From NCBI GenBank assembly GCA_029255685.2, contig CM055316.2, forward strand, positions 71,191,237-71,255,236: a stretch of 64,000 nucleotides of DNA, given 5' to 3'. Shown here piece by piece: positions 25,012 through 35,910 of this stretch. Each line of letters starts with the position of its first letter. The first letter of the stretch is position 1. The stretch comes from Silene conica (Eukaryota > Streptophyta > Magnoliopsida > Caryophyllales > Caryophyllaceae). Position numbers and translations under genes: made by a program. Under the pieces are notes generated by a model that was given only the letters and a program-made list of their open reading frames with translations, made no database searches and was not told the DNA's origin.

Positions 25012-25229
25012 TATTGAAAATATAGAGTTAATTTTCTGTATATATTCTAAGTACATGTATCTTTTAATTATCATTTATTGTTAACCTAGGAGAGTAGATG
25101 TGGTGCTGGATATATATATGTTACTAAGTTGTACACGCCTCTATTCATTCAATAACAACAAATAATATTCCATCTTCTCTTCTTCTCCTTTCCTTTCCTC
25201 TGTAACGTTCATTTCTTCCTTTGTCTTCA
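25012..25229 (+). repeat. 3' LTR of the copia element
   Basis: 218 bp, no difference from the 5' LTR found by eye. Confidence 0.93.
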
Positions 25230-27426
25230 ATTATCATAATTAAATTCTATAAGCATTTAATTTAATTCCACATATCATAAGATTTAATTTAATTCCATAT
25301 GGCATTTCATACCCATTAATTTCAATTTATTTTAATTGATTATTTAATTTAATAATTTATACTATTGAAATAAAAGGATAGTTTAGAATATTAATAATTT
25401 CATTTCGTATGGCATTTTAACACCTCATTAATATTTATTCCTTTTTCTTGATTATTTAATTATATTTAAAATATAACATAAATGTGATAATAATAGTCTC
25501 TATAATATATAATTAAATATAATTAAAAATAATTTAAACTATTTACCATCATTCACATATCATATTATTATTTCATAAGATAACTTTTTAAGCCGCCCCC
25601 ATGCAAAGTATATATTTTGAAAAAGGAATAAATAATAGTAATAATAATTAAACAAACTTTTTACATTCTATTTCTCTTGCTTTACTGCATATTTTATGTC
25701 TATATAAAATTTAATAATAATGGGAAATATATATATAAATCAAATTAAAAGGCAAGCCAAATTTTTTGTTATGATTCACATGTCACCCACATATCATATT
25801 TTAATTTCATAAAATAAAATCTTAAATTAGGCTCATATAAAGTGTATTTTGTAGAAAAAAAAAATTAACAATACTTATCTATAAATGTAATTAAAAGGCG
25901 AGTCATCAAACTAGCATTATCATCCACAAGTCATATTTTAATTTCATAATATAAAATCTGAAACCACTCTCATGTAAAGTTGATGTAAAAACAAAAAAAT
26001 AATAATAATTAAACAAACCTTATACATTCCATTTCTCATTATTGGCTCATATTTATGTCTATATTAAATTTCATAATAATAATAATAATAAAATAATGTT
26101 CAAAATTCATTAACATTAATTGATATTTATATCTATATTAAATTTGATACTATTTAAAAAGAGGATGCTCAAAAGTCATAAAACGCATCGTCAATTATTT
26201 ATATATTTTTGTTGGAAGGCAAAATTTATAAGCCCAATTTTTTGTTATTTTTATCGTTAGTAGAATTATATGTATCACTTATCTTTCTTATCATTCTATT
26301 CACATCAAGTTAATTGTATTAAGATTTAAATTATTAACTAATTTGTTTATTTTTTATGTAACTTACATTGAGTTATGAAATGTTTGTCACGTTTCAATTT
26401 CATCGTATGTATTTTTTTTATTCTCATTAAGGGGTTAAATCAAGATTTGTGGTGTTTGAATCTTTAAAGGTAAATATACTTACATCTCTATGACTTGATT
26501 CTCATTCTCTATTTCTTCCACTATTTACGAGGATAATTAAGTTTATAACGATGATATTGCATAAAACAAATTTCACAATTGTTATTTTGCAATAATTGTT
26601 GAGTTCTTTTTGTTTATATAGAGATAGACGATTTATTGGAGAAACAAGACTACATCAAAAAGTAAAATACAGAGATTGCTTAACCAATTATAAATTATAG
26701 ATTAACTACAACACTGACGACATTAACATGAAAGATTAATAGTTTTTTGTTATTTTTTTCACGTGTATTTTGGTATTGTTGTTTTTCTTCTATCATTTTG
26801 CCTTTGAAAAAATAACACTCTTCACCTACCGATTTATTTGATTTTTCCGACTCTGGTCTTTATATTAACATGTCGATGTTAATAATTTCAATACAAATAC
26901 GTTCCATCATGAATTATTCATGAGGTGATATGCGTGTTTGGTATTTTATAAATCCTATTACTATAAACACTAAAAACATTACACTATGAAATAAAGTTGT
27001 TGTTTTAAAATTCTTAGTTCCGCAATCAATTGTTGTATTAGCTTCAATTTTAGGGGGAGTATGAAATGTTTGTTTTGTCACAACATTTCTACTCGTGTGT
27101 TCAATGTTATTTTCAAAATTGTTGATGAAATTTTAATATCTAATTTGCGAGGATGTTCTATCTTTGGGATCTTTGTTTGCTAATATAGTTTTGTATAATT
27201 TCATCATACGAATACCTATATTTTTAATTTATTTTAACTTGCATTGTGTTACTTTAATTTTGCACGGTATTTTAGTATCCACTATACATCATTATAATTT
27301 CTACGAGTAATAAATTGTTGACAATAGACTAATTAGCTTTATATAACCCTTAAAACACGACAATCGTAAGTTGAGTTGATCTTAGTATATTATGATATTA
27401 AATCACTAAAATATTACATTAGAAAT
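25230..27426. other. AT-rich Helitron interior, no gene
   Basis: Very AT-rich with many short A/T runs and no ORF worth listing. Further TATAAAATTTAATAATAA-like phrases near 25700-26060 suggest remnants of the same Helitron family. Confidence 0.4.
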
Positions 27427-27462
27427 TGAACATTCCGTGAATTTCACGGGTCATAAAACTAG
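27427..27462 (+). other. Helitron 3' terminal hairpin and CTAG
   Basis: CCGTGAATTTCACGG forms a near-perfect stem. It is followed by GTCATAAAACTAG and then T at 27463. Confidence 0.75.
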
Positions 27463-28133
27463 TTCATATGTTAAAAAGCTTATAATAAAAAAAATTAATC
27501 ACATTCAACATTACAATAAAAGAAAATTTTAAAAAAATTAAAATTTTCTCTTGGATACCTGACAATTAAAATTAAATTTGAATTTTTGTATGAACGGTCT
27601 CATACTTTTCTACCATAAGACGATCAACATATATAAAAAGAAAAACCGTTTATTAGCACTGAAGGAACAACTTTTTATATGAGAACGTATTACTCTATAA
27701 TTTGTGACAATTAAAATGTATAAAAGCAAATTTATATACTATATAAAACATAAAAATTAAATTTAACACGAGGCCCAAATTTTAAGATTTTGATGAAAAA
27801 TAAATCCTAAAAATATTTATATTTCCAAAAATATGAAAAAAAGGTCACTATTTAATCAAAAGTGGTCACTACGTATCAAAATGTGATCCCTTTCCTACTG
27901 GTCGCATGTGCGACCGTCGTAAAGTAGAATTTTGCGAAATGGTAAATTAAGTCTACATAAAATAATACGAGTAATAATTATTATTAGGTGATATTGTCGA
28001 CTCATGCATCTATATTGATCCTTGTTTTTATGGTTGTCTATTAGCCCAAAATATATATTTTTACAAGCTCAGAAATAGTTGGGGTCAACAAAAATATAGA
28101 ATGTCGTTTTATTATATACGGTTTTAGATTAAA
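27463..28133. other. spacer between Helitron ends
   Basis: Non-coding. 27840-27925 repeats the GGTCAC and GGTCGCA...TGCGACC layout of 6226-6431, so a copy of that small element lies here. No gene. Confidence 0.4.
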
Positions 28134-29239
28134 TCCCTTATCAATAAAAGGAACAACTTTTCCTGCTTTTTCATTGGTTGCTTAATTTTAGGAAATTAAA
28201 AACCTTCTTTCTCGCCATGTCCCACCACTCACACAAGGAGCTTTAATTTTTCATCTTTTTACTTTTCTCCATTTAACATTCTAAAGTTACAAATAATTTT
28301 TATCTCCATAATAAAAAAAAAAAACAACTTTACTCCAAATTCGAAAATAAAAAAATCACTAAAATTCTACCCAGAAACATACAATTCAACAATATTAAAA
28401 AAGGTTGGACAATTAGAAGTAATTAACAAATATTTAGAGGTATGAAAAACGAATAAAAAACGAAAAAAATTATACAAAGGGTTAAAAATTAACAAACATA
28501 CGTAAATCTAAAAAAATGAAAAAAATACACGAGGAGATAAAAATTAACAAAAAAACGTAAATTAAAAAATGAAAGAAACGTAGATCAAAGATTTTTGAAT
28601 AAGATCAAATAAACCCAACCCATAAAATTAAAAAAATGAAAAAAATACACGAGGAGATAAAAATTAACAAAAAAACGTAGATTAAAAAATGAAAGAAACG
28701 TAGATCAATTTTTTTTGAATAAGATCAAATAAACCCAACCCATTAAATCAACCAAAAAAAAATATAAATTTACGATTTTTAAGAAAATATAACAACCTTC
28801 GAGAATTAGTCAATTAAAACTACGTTAACATCGAGTAAAAAGATGGTCTTAATAACAATACATTATTATTTTCTTTATAAAATCATCCACAAATTTTAAG
28901 AGACTGCTATTAAAAATAATTCTATCATTTTACTTTCATTTAGAGAGTAAGTTATTTAAAGGGTAAGATATAGAAATACAATACAATTTCTTTATCTATT
29001 TTATATGGTTCAAATTTATTTCATAATGTCATGATTATTTATTTCGATTTATATAATCATTAAAAAAAATTTAATTATACTAGTAAATCAATTATTTGGA
29101 GTCAAAATCATCCCAGAATTCATAATTTATATATTTCTCATTTAATTTCATATTAAATTATATTTGTACTACTTTTTTAATATATTTACGAAATTTTTAG
29201 AAATAGACCCGTACATTTTTTGTACGGGCATAAAACTAG
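28134..29239 (+). mobile_element. 1.1-kb non-autonomous Helitron
   Basis: The 5' end is TCCCTTATCAATAAAAGG after A, then CATTGGTTGC. The 3' end is CCCGTAC-ATTTTTT-GTACGGG, CATAAAACTAG, then T at 29240. Inside is a tandem duplication of about 120 bp (28520-28745). Confidence 0.8.
28520..28745. repeat. tandem duplication, about 120-bp unit
   Basis: AAAAATACACGAGGAGATAA occurs at about 28521 and again about 120 bp later. Both copies continue into GTAGATCAA and AAATAAACCCAACCCAT. Confidence 0.85.
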
Positions 29240-29783
29240 TCATACATATAAAACTTATTTTTACGACTCAAATTCAACATGTATGAAACATATTCATAAA
29301 ATGTTATAAATTATAATTAAAATCAGTAAGATATTTAATTATTCATATAAAACTTATTTATATGACTTTCATTCAACTTTGTATGAAACATATTCATATA
29401 CTTAAAACTTAACTTAATATGAAATATATTCATATAAATTTTTTTTACGAAAAACAATCTATGACACATACTCAAATAATGAACAAGGATATAATTAAAT
29501 CACTAAGAAATTTTAATATCAACTAATTTTGTATGTTCCATTATATGAAACATATTCATATAAACATAGATTTTAACCAAAAAATAAATGATACATACTC
29601 GTCCAGTCGTACATCATATTATCACAAAGATGCAAGATATAACAAGTAAAAAATAATTTATACGTGAAATAACATATGTGAAACATATTCATAATGTAAT
29701 ACGGAATAGAACTTATTTCTTACGACAATAATGGTAAAAAGAAATATTTGGCTCGTATGTATTACTTTTACACAAGACAGAAT

Positions 29784-29790
<7 letters not shown>
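29240..29790. other. interior of the giant LTR element, continued
   Basis: The same ATGAAACATATTCATATAA phrases as at 16900-17040, so this is the other side of the Helitron insertion. No gene. Confidence 0.55.

Positions 29791-29820
<30 letters not shown>
29791..29820. repeat. (TA)n tract at left edge of the 15.9-kb element
   Basis: About 15 TA steps directly before the terminal inverted repeat. Similar tracts lie at 45723-45796, 47126 on, 58808-58846 and 59666 on, each at an end of one of the three related elements. Confidence 0.85.
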
Positions 29821-29824
<4 letters not shown>

Positions 29825-30356
29825 GCCGGATCACGTGAGGCCGCCTCTTACGGTGAGGCCACCGAACCTCACGCATCCACAACCTATTTGGGCCAAATTC
29901 ACGTTTGATATTGCTGTTGGGCTGACTTCCCTTGCGAATTTGCCATTGGGCTGAAAATTAGGGTCAAACCAAATCTTGCCATTGGGCCAAAAAACTTTCT
30001 CTCACTAAAAATAATAAAAACATAATTAAACCAAAACCAAATACTCTCTCTCTCTTCCAACCTAGAAAACTCTTTACGACCAACAAAAAAACCTCAAATT
30101 CAACGCAAAATCGATTTGTCCTCCGATTGTTCGTAAATTCCATCAAAGCAACATACAAATTCAATTCAATTGATTTTGGAAGAAGATTAAGACTAATTTT
30201 CAGGTAATTTGATAATTTGATTCGTCGAATTTTCAACGATTGTTCGAATTTCATGCGATTGTTCGAATTTGATCAATTTTTCTCACGATTTTCTTTACAT
30301 CTCGAGTTCATACTACTTATGACATTATTTTCGATTATTTTGTAGCTCTAATAGCA

Positions 30357-33300
30357 ATGGAGAATCTAGATATCACCACGGTTGATGATAATATTACTAT
30401 TGAAACAGGTATCTCGTTTTTTGTCGTTTACATTATTGTTTTCTGATTCAATTTCTGCTAAATTTTGTTGAATATATGGATCGCTTTTTGTATTTCGTGA
30501 ATGTAGGACCTTATTTTGTGAATGTAGGATCTATTGAAGTTTATGACTATTGTATTGTGATTATAAAAAGGCTGAAACTAGGGGCCTATTTTGTGAATAT
30601 AAGACTTAATTCAAGTTTATGAATATTGTGAAACTAGAAGCTTAAACTGTGAAACTATAAGCTTACATTGTGAAACCTGATTAAAAAAGGTTGATTTAGT
30701 TTAGCTTTCTTATATTGTGAATCCTAGGCAAAATAAACTGTGAAACTAGAAGCTGATATTGTGAAACCATGCTTATTAAAAAGTCTGATTTTGTTTAGTC
30801 TTTTTATATTGTGAAACTAAATGCTTAATCTGTGAAACTAGATGCTTAATCTGTGAAACTAGAGGCTTAATCTGTGAAACTAGATGCTTAATCTGTGAAA
30901 CTTACATTGTGAAACCTGATAAAAAAAAAGGCTGATTTAGTTTATATGTTTTGACTTTATATAGGTACTGATTCCATTGTCAACACCAACGGAGAGGTTT
31001 CTACAATATTAACAGCACAATCCACACCTACAGTACCGGTTGGTACGCCTATTACTTTGGTGAATCACACACCGGGTGGTAGTGAGGAATGGATTGTCAG
31101 AGTTGCAGAAGATATTACACCTACTGTTGGGAAGTTATTTTTAAATCTAGAGTCGGCAATGACGTTCTATCAAGTGTATGCTACTGCTTGTGGGTTTGAA
31201 GCTAGGAAATCTACAACGAAGAGGTTTCGTGATGGTAATATTCGAACTAAAGCCATGGTTTGTAATCGTGAAGGCCATAATAAGAGGAAAGGAAAACCTT
31301 TTGAAACTCTTGCAAGTGAAACTGGTTCTGAAACTGGTTCAAATATTGGAAAAAGTGCAAAACCAAAAACTGGTGTGAAGGGAACTGAAGGAGATGAGGC
31401 TGAAAGTTCAAATAAGCAAACATTTACAAGAACAACCAAAATTAGAAGGTGGGGTTGTCGTGCAATGGTCAAATACAAGTTCCATTATAACAAGTACATC
31501 GTTGAACAATTTCATGAGGGTCAAAATCACCCAGTGACCTTTGTAAAGAATAGGGAATTTGATAAACTTGCAGCAAATATGAATGAATTTCATAAGCAAA
31601 TGATTGTCCAGAATTCAAGAGTTAATGTTGGGGCTAGCTTAACATACCAGCTATGCAAAGAGCAAGTCGAAGGGTTCGAAAATGTGGGGGCTTCCCTTTC
31701 ACAATTCAAGAATTTCCAACGGGATTTGAAGTGTTTCATTAAGAGTAAGGATGGAGACATGTTTATCTCACGTTTGGAAACCCTCCGTGACACAAAAGGG
31801 TTAGAATTTGTGTATGAAATCGATTCTGAGAAAGCTTTGACAAAGATTTTTTGGACAGATGCTGAGGCAAAGAGATGTTACTCAGTGTTTGGTGATGCAA
31901 TTTCATTCGATCCAGCCTATGGCACTAACAAATATAACATGATATTCACCCCTTTCACTGGCATTGACCATCACAAAAAGTCAATAACATTTGCATGCGC
32001 TCTTTTAGATCATGAAGACGATGAAGCATTTATGTGGGCGTTTCAGCAATTTCTGAAATCAATGGGTGGAAAAGAACCTAATTACATTATCACTGACCAA
32101 GATGCAGGAATAAAAAAGGCGTTCCCTGGTATGTTTGTATATCGTGCAATTTTTCTAGTTTTCTTAACTTGTGAAACTAGATCCTTATACTGTGAATCTG
32201 GAAGGCCATATTGTGAACCCTGTTGATATAAGAGGCTGATTTTTTGAGTTCTTAACTTGTGAAACTAAAAGCTTATGAAGTGAAACTAGATGCTTATTTT
32301 GTGAAACTAGATGGCTATATTGTGAAACCTGTTGAAAAATCAGCCTGATTTTTTGAATTCTTAACTTGTGAAACTAGAAGCTTAGGCAGTGAAACTAGAT
32401 CCTTATTTTGTGAAACTAGATGGCTATATTGTGAAACCTGTAGATAAAAGATCCTGATTTTTTGAGTTCATAACTTGTGAAACTAGAAGCTTAACTTGTG
32501 AAACTGGATTCGTATTCTGTGAAACTACAAGTCTATATTTGTGAAACCTGTTGATAAATAAGGATGATTTTTTTGAGTAATCTTATTTTGTTACATGCAG
32601 TTGTGTTCAAAACAGCAAGACATCGGTTTTGCATGTGGCACATTATGAAAAAAGTAACAGACAAGGTTGGGAGCACAATTTGCAAAGACACTGAATTCTT
32701 ATCACGTATGAACAATGTTGTTTGGAGCAATGATATGGAACCTGAGGAATTTGAGGAGAACTGGGTTAAGGTCATCACAGAATTCTCGTTAGAGGATAAT
32801 ATATGGTTGAGTGGAAAGTTTGCTGAAAGACACAAATGGATACCAGCATATTTCAGAAATGTTCCGATGGGTAACATTTTAAGAACCACACAGAGATCAG
32901 AGAGTGCTAATAGTTTTTTTAAAAGATTTGAGAATAAATATGGGACCTTGGTTGAGTTTTGGATGAGGTTTGAGAGTGCCATCGACCAACAAAGGCATGC
33001 TCTAAAGCTTCTTGAAGCACAGAGTGATAATTCAATGCCTGAAACCTTATATCGTTCAAACTGGGAAGCCCATGGAGCGAGAGTATATACACATGAAGTC
33101 TTCTATGACTTTCAAAATGAGGTTAAGGGCTCGATAAATGGGTGTAGTGTGGGTGGATACACCCCACCAGATCCTGTAACTAACTCTGATATTTTGATAG
33201 TTGAAGACGCGATCAAGAAAAAGAGCTACGCAGTTGAGTACAATAAAGGAACAATGGACGTGAGATGTTCCTGTAAACTATTTGAACGGAGAGGTATTCT

Positions 33301-34260
33301 ATGTTATCACATCATTTGGGTTTGCTCGGGTAAAACTAAGGAAATACCTGAGAAATACATTTTGGGTAGGTGGAGTAAGAATGCACTTAGAAACCCTATT
33401 TATGATTCGAATGGAAATCTTTTGGACAATTACAATCCTACTAGTAGCACGAAATTTGGAATGTCTCGGTTGTGGTCTGAGATTTATGCAACTGTGGGGA
33501 TCCTCAAAAGAAAAAAAGAGTCTGATGTGAGAGAATTTGCTAAGCTTGTAAAAGAATTCCGAGAGAAGTTGGAGCCAAACCCAAAGGCTTTGACAAAAAA
33601 ACAAGAATTGGAAATCCTTCTAAACTGCAAGGCTCCAAAAGAAGGAAAGGTCTTACCACCTAAGTCCTCTAAGAACAAGGGTAGCGGGAAGCGGCTGGTT
33701 AGTAGCAAAAATAAGGCAATCATAAAAGCAAAAAAACCAAAAAGGTTGTGTGCTAATTGTAAACGAATGTCACACCATGATAAAAGAAATTGTCCATATG
33801 ATTTTGAAGAGCATCCTCCTGAGAATCAAGTATGTATTATTCCTTTACTTGATTTTTTTTTTTTTATTCATGTTTATTATACTGTGAAACTAGGGGCTTA
33901 TACTGTGAAACTAAGGGCTTATACTGTGAAACCTGTTGATAAAGGGCTGATTTTAGGTTGTTTATAATATTGTGAATCCTAGGCCTTAAACTGTGAAACT
34001 AGGGGCTTATATTGTGAAACTAGGGGCTTATATTGTGAAACTAGGGGCTTATATTGTGAAACTACGGGCTTATATTGTTGATTTTAATTTTAAGTATAAT
34101 TTTTATTACTTAAGCAATGCAAGTTACGTCTCAAAAGTATTTATTTTAATGTTTCATTTTCTTTCAGGGAGATACAACAGAAGAAGAAGAAGAAAAAGAA
34201 GAAGAAGAAGAAGAAGAAGAAGAAGAAGAAGATGAGGAAGACGAAGATGAAGATGTATAG
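30357..34260 (+). CDS. FAR1/MULE transposase, four exons, intact
   Basis: Gene model: exons 30357-30408, 30965-32128, 32601-33829 and 34168-34260, all GT-AG and in phase, 845 codons. The first exon (ATGGAGAATCTAGAT) is short and supplies the only good ATG; the long ORFs begin at non-ATG codons. Domains: FAR1 DNA-binding domain, about residues 74-205, with FYQVYATACGFEARK, AMVCNREG and RWGCRAMV; MULE DDE domain with Asp in SFDPAYGTN (about 331) and ITDQDAG (about 395) and Glu in QRSESANSF (about 506); SWIM finger VRCSCKLFERRGILCYH (about 626); zinc knuckle CANCKRMSHHDKRNC (about 788); and an acidic tail of about 24 Glu/Asp encoded by a (GAA)n run. The protein would bind the element ends and catalyse cut-and-paste transposition in the nucleus. 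All three introns consist largely of the TGTGAAACTAG repeat. The gene converges on the protease gene. Confidence 0.92.
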
Positions 34261-35910
34261 TTTTCTTTATATTTGGGTCCGTGATGCAGGGAAGTAGTTT
34301 AGGTTTTTTAGACTGTGAAACTAGGGGCTTATACTTTGAAATTAGGGGTTTATACTCTGAAACTAGGGACTTATACTGTGAAACCTGTTGATAAAGGGCT
34401 GATTTTAGGTTGTTTATAATATTGTGAATCCTAGGCCTTAAACTGTGAAACTAGGGGCTTATACTGTGAAACTAGGGGCTTATATTGTGAAACTAGGGGC
34501 TTATATTGTGAAACTAGGGCTTATACATTCTGATTTTAATTTTAAGTATAATTTTTATTACATGCTTAGTTTCACAACATAAGCTTCTTGATTCACAGAA
34601 GAAGACCTGACATTCACAAAAGAATAAGTTTTCTTATATTGTGAAACCTGTTGTCATAAATTGTGAAACTAAAAGCTTTACTTGTGAAACTAGAAAGCAG
34701 TTTTTATTGAAATATCTGTCATAAAATACCTATCTGTCATAAATACTTGTGCATGAAAAATCCCCAGCTATGACCATCCAAGGTGATTGATCACTACCAT
34801 CTCAAGATAGCGACAGTGATCAATCACCGTGGATGGTCATGGCCAAGGAGTTTGATGATAAGAAAAAAACCTAAACTCTGAAACAAGCTGAAACAAGAAG
34901 ACTATATATATTTGTAGTGTAAATGGTTGTATATTGGAATAGGGTGTTTGATGATATCAACTTCCCTTCTCTTATATAGTGGACTTGCTTATTACGTGTA
35001 CTACTTTTTATGGTTGTAAAGCAGGATGCAATAAATAGGGTTCCTAAGCAAGTGGTTAAGTGATAGGTTGGAGCATTTAATTTTGAGGTAGTTGTTTGTC
35101 TACAACTGGTTGCAAAATAATTTGGGTTCAACTAAGATGTATCATCATTCGAGCCCGCTTAGGCATGAGTCCAGTAATGAAAAAATATATTTTAAAAAAA
35201 GGATTCAAGTGTGAAGTTTGCAACGCGTAAAAAACTATAGAAGATGACAGGAGAAAGCGAAGATCACGAGATCACTTACGTGCTCGCTTCCTCGGTTTTC
35301 TTTCCAGCAATTTTTCCCTTCGGGGCGGTAGACAACTGCAAGAAATATATTTTGTGAAACTAGATGGCTATATGCTTATTTTGTGAAACTAGATGGTTAT
35401 ATGCTATATTACAACTTCAAAATTTACAATGTCAATTTACAGCAACAAGTTCTTCTGACTGAAATTCCTTTTCACCTTGTCCACAAATTCGAAAAATTAT
35501 TTGTTGCGGCCTTTAACAATGTCGAAGTCCAGTTGCAATGACTCGACCATCTCGTTTTCATCGTTTTCATCATCTACAAGTGGAGTTAAAAGCAATGAGA
35601 AGCAATATAACTCTATAAAGACATAAAATCCATCAAATCTCCAGATTCACATATTAAGGGTTTAGTTTCACAAGTTAAGATTCTAGATTCACTGAAGAAG
35701 ACCTGACATTCACAGAATAAGTTTTCTTATATTGTGAAACCTAAGCTCATAAATTGTGAAACTAGAAGCTTAACTTGTGAAACTAGAAGCAGTTTTGGTG
35801 AATGTTAAGTGCTGAGATTCACTGAATAAGGTCTGAGACTCACCAAAAAGCAAACAGCATGGTCCCCAACAGCATGAGAATCAGATACAATTCATTCAAA
35901 AAAAAGTCCT
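34261..35910. other. spacer between convergent transposase and protease genes
   Basis: Contains motif blocks (34300-34710, 35340-35400, 35640-35800) and a strong hairpin (34770-34840). A minus-strand run at 35583-35497 (DENDENEMVESLQLDF... then TAA) behind an AG could be an alternative last exon of the protease gene. Confidence 0.5.
34770..34840. terminator. 26-bp stem hairpin between convergent genes
   Basis: ATGACCATCCAAGGTGATTG... (34770-34795) is the reverse complement of 34815-34840 with one mismatch in 26, around a 19-base loop. It lies past the 3' ends of both genes that converge here. It could end transcripts or give a precursor of a small RNA; the role is inferred. Confidence 0.45.

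Larger units (their letters stand above)
20281..25229 (+). mobile_element. intact Ty1-copia retrotransposon
   Basis: 4,949 bp with 218-bp LTRs (20281-20498 and 25012-25229) that I read as identical. The flanks carry target duplication ATTAT (20276-20280 and 25230-25234). A primer binding site follows the first LTR, a purine tract precedes the second, and one open polyprotein lies between. The features together indicate a recent, potentially autonomous insertion into the Helitron. Confidence 0.96.
17045..27462 (+). mobile_element. Helitron (or Helitron stack) containing the copia element
   Basis: The 5' end at 17045 is TCCCCTATCTATAAAAGGAA after A, then GTGATTGG. A 3' end at 27462 is CCGTGAA-TTTCACGG, then GTCATAAAACTAG, then T. 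Internal TCTATAAAAT...ATTAAAAGG starts after A recur at 17201, 17425 and 17995, so several related Helitrons appear stacked. An alternative pairing takes 17045 to the CTAG at 29239. No Rep/helicase is encoded. The sequence is AT-rich, with repeated ATGTGACATGGCA phrases near 17230-17560 and 19620-19710. Confidence 0.55.

Noticed and set aside
35497-35590. Last exon of the Ulp1 gene ending at 35497
   Set aside because: The 14-exon model already ends in phase with a stop at 35911. The downstream piece may be an alternative exon, but nothing joins it.
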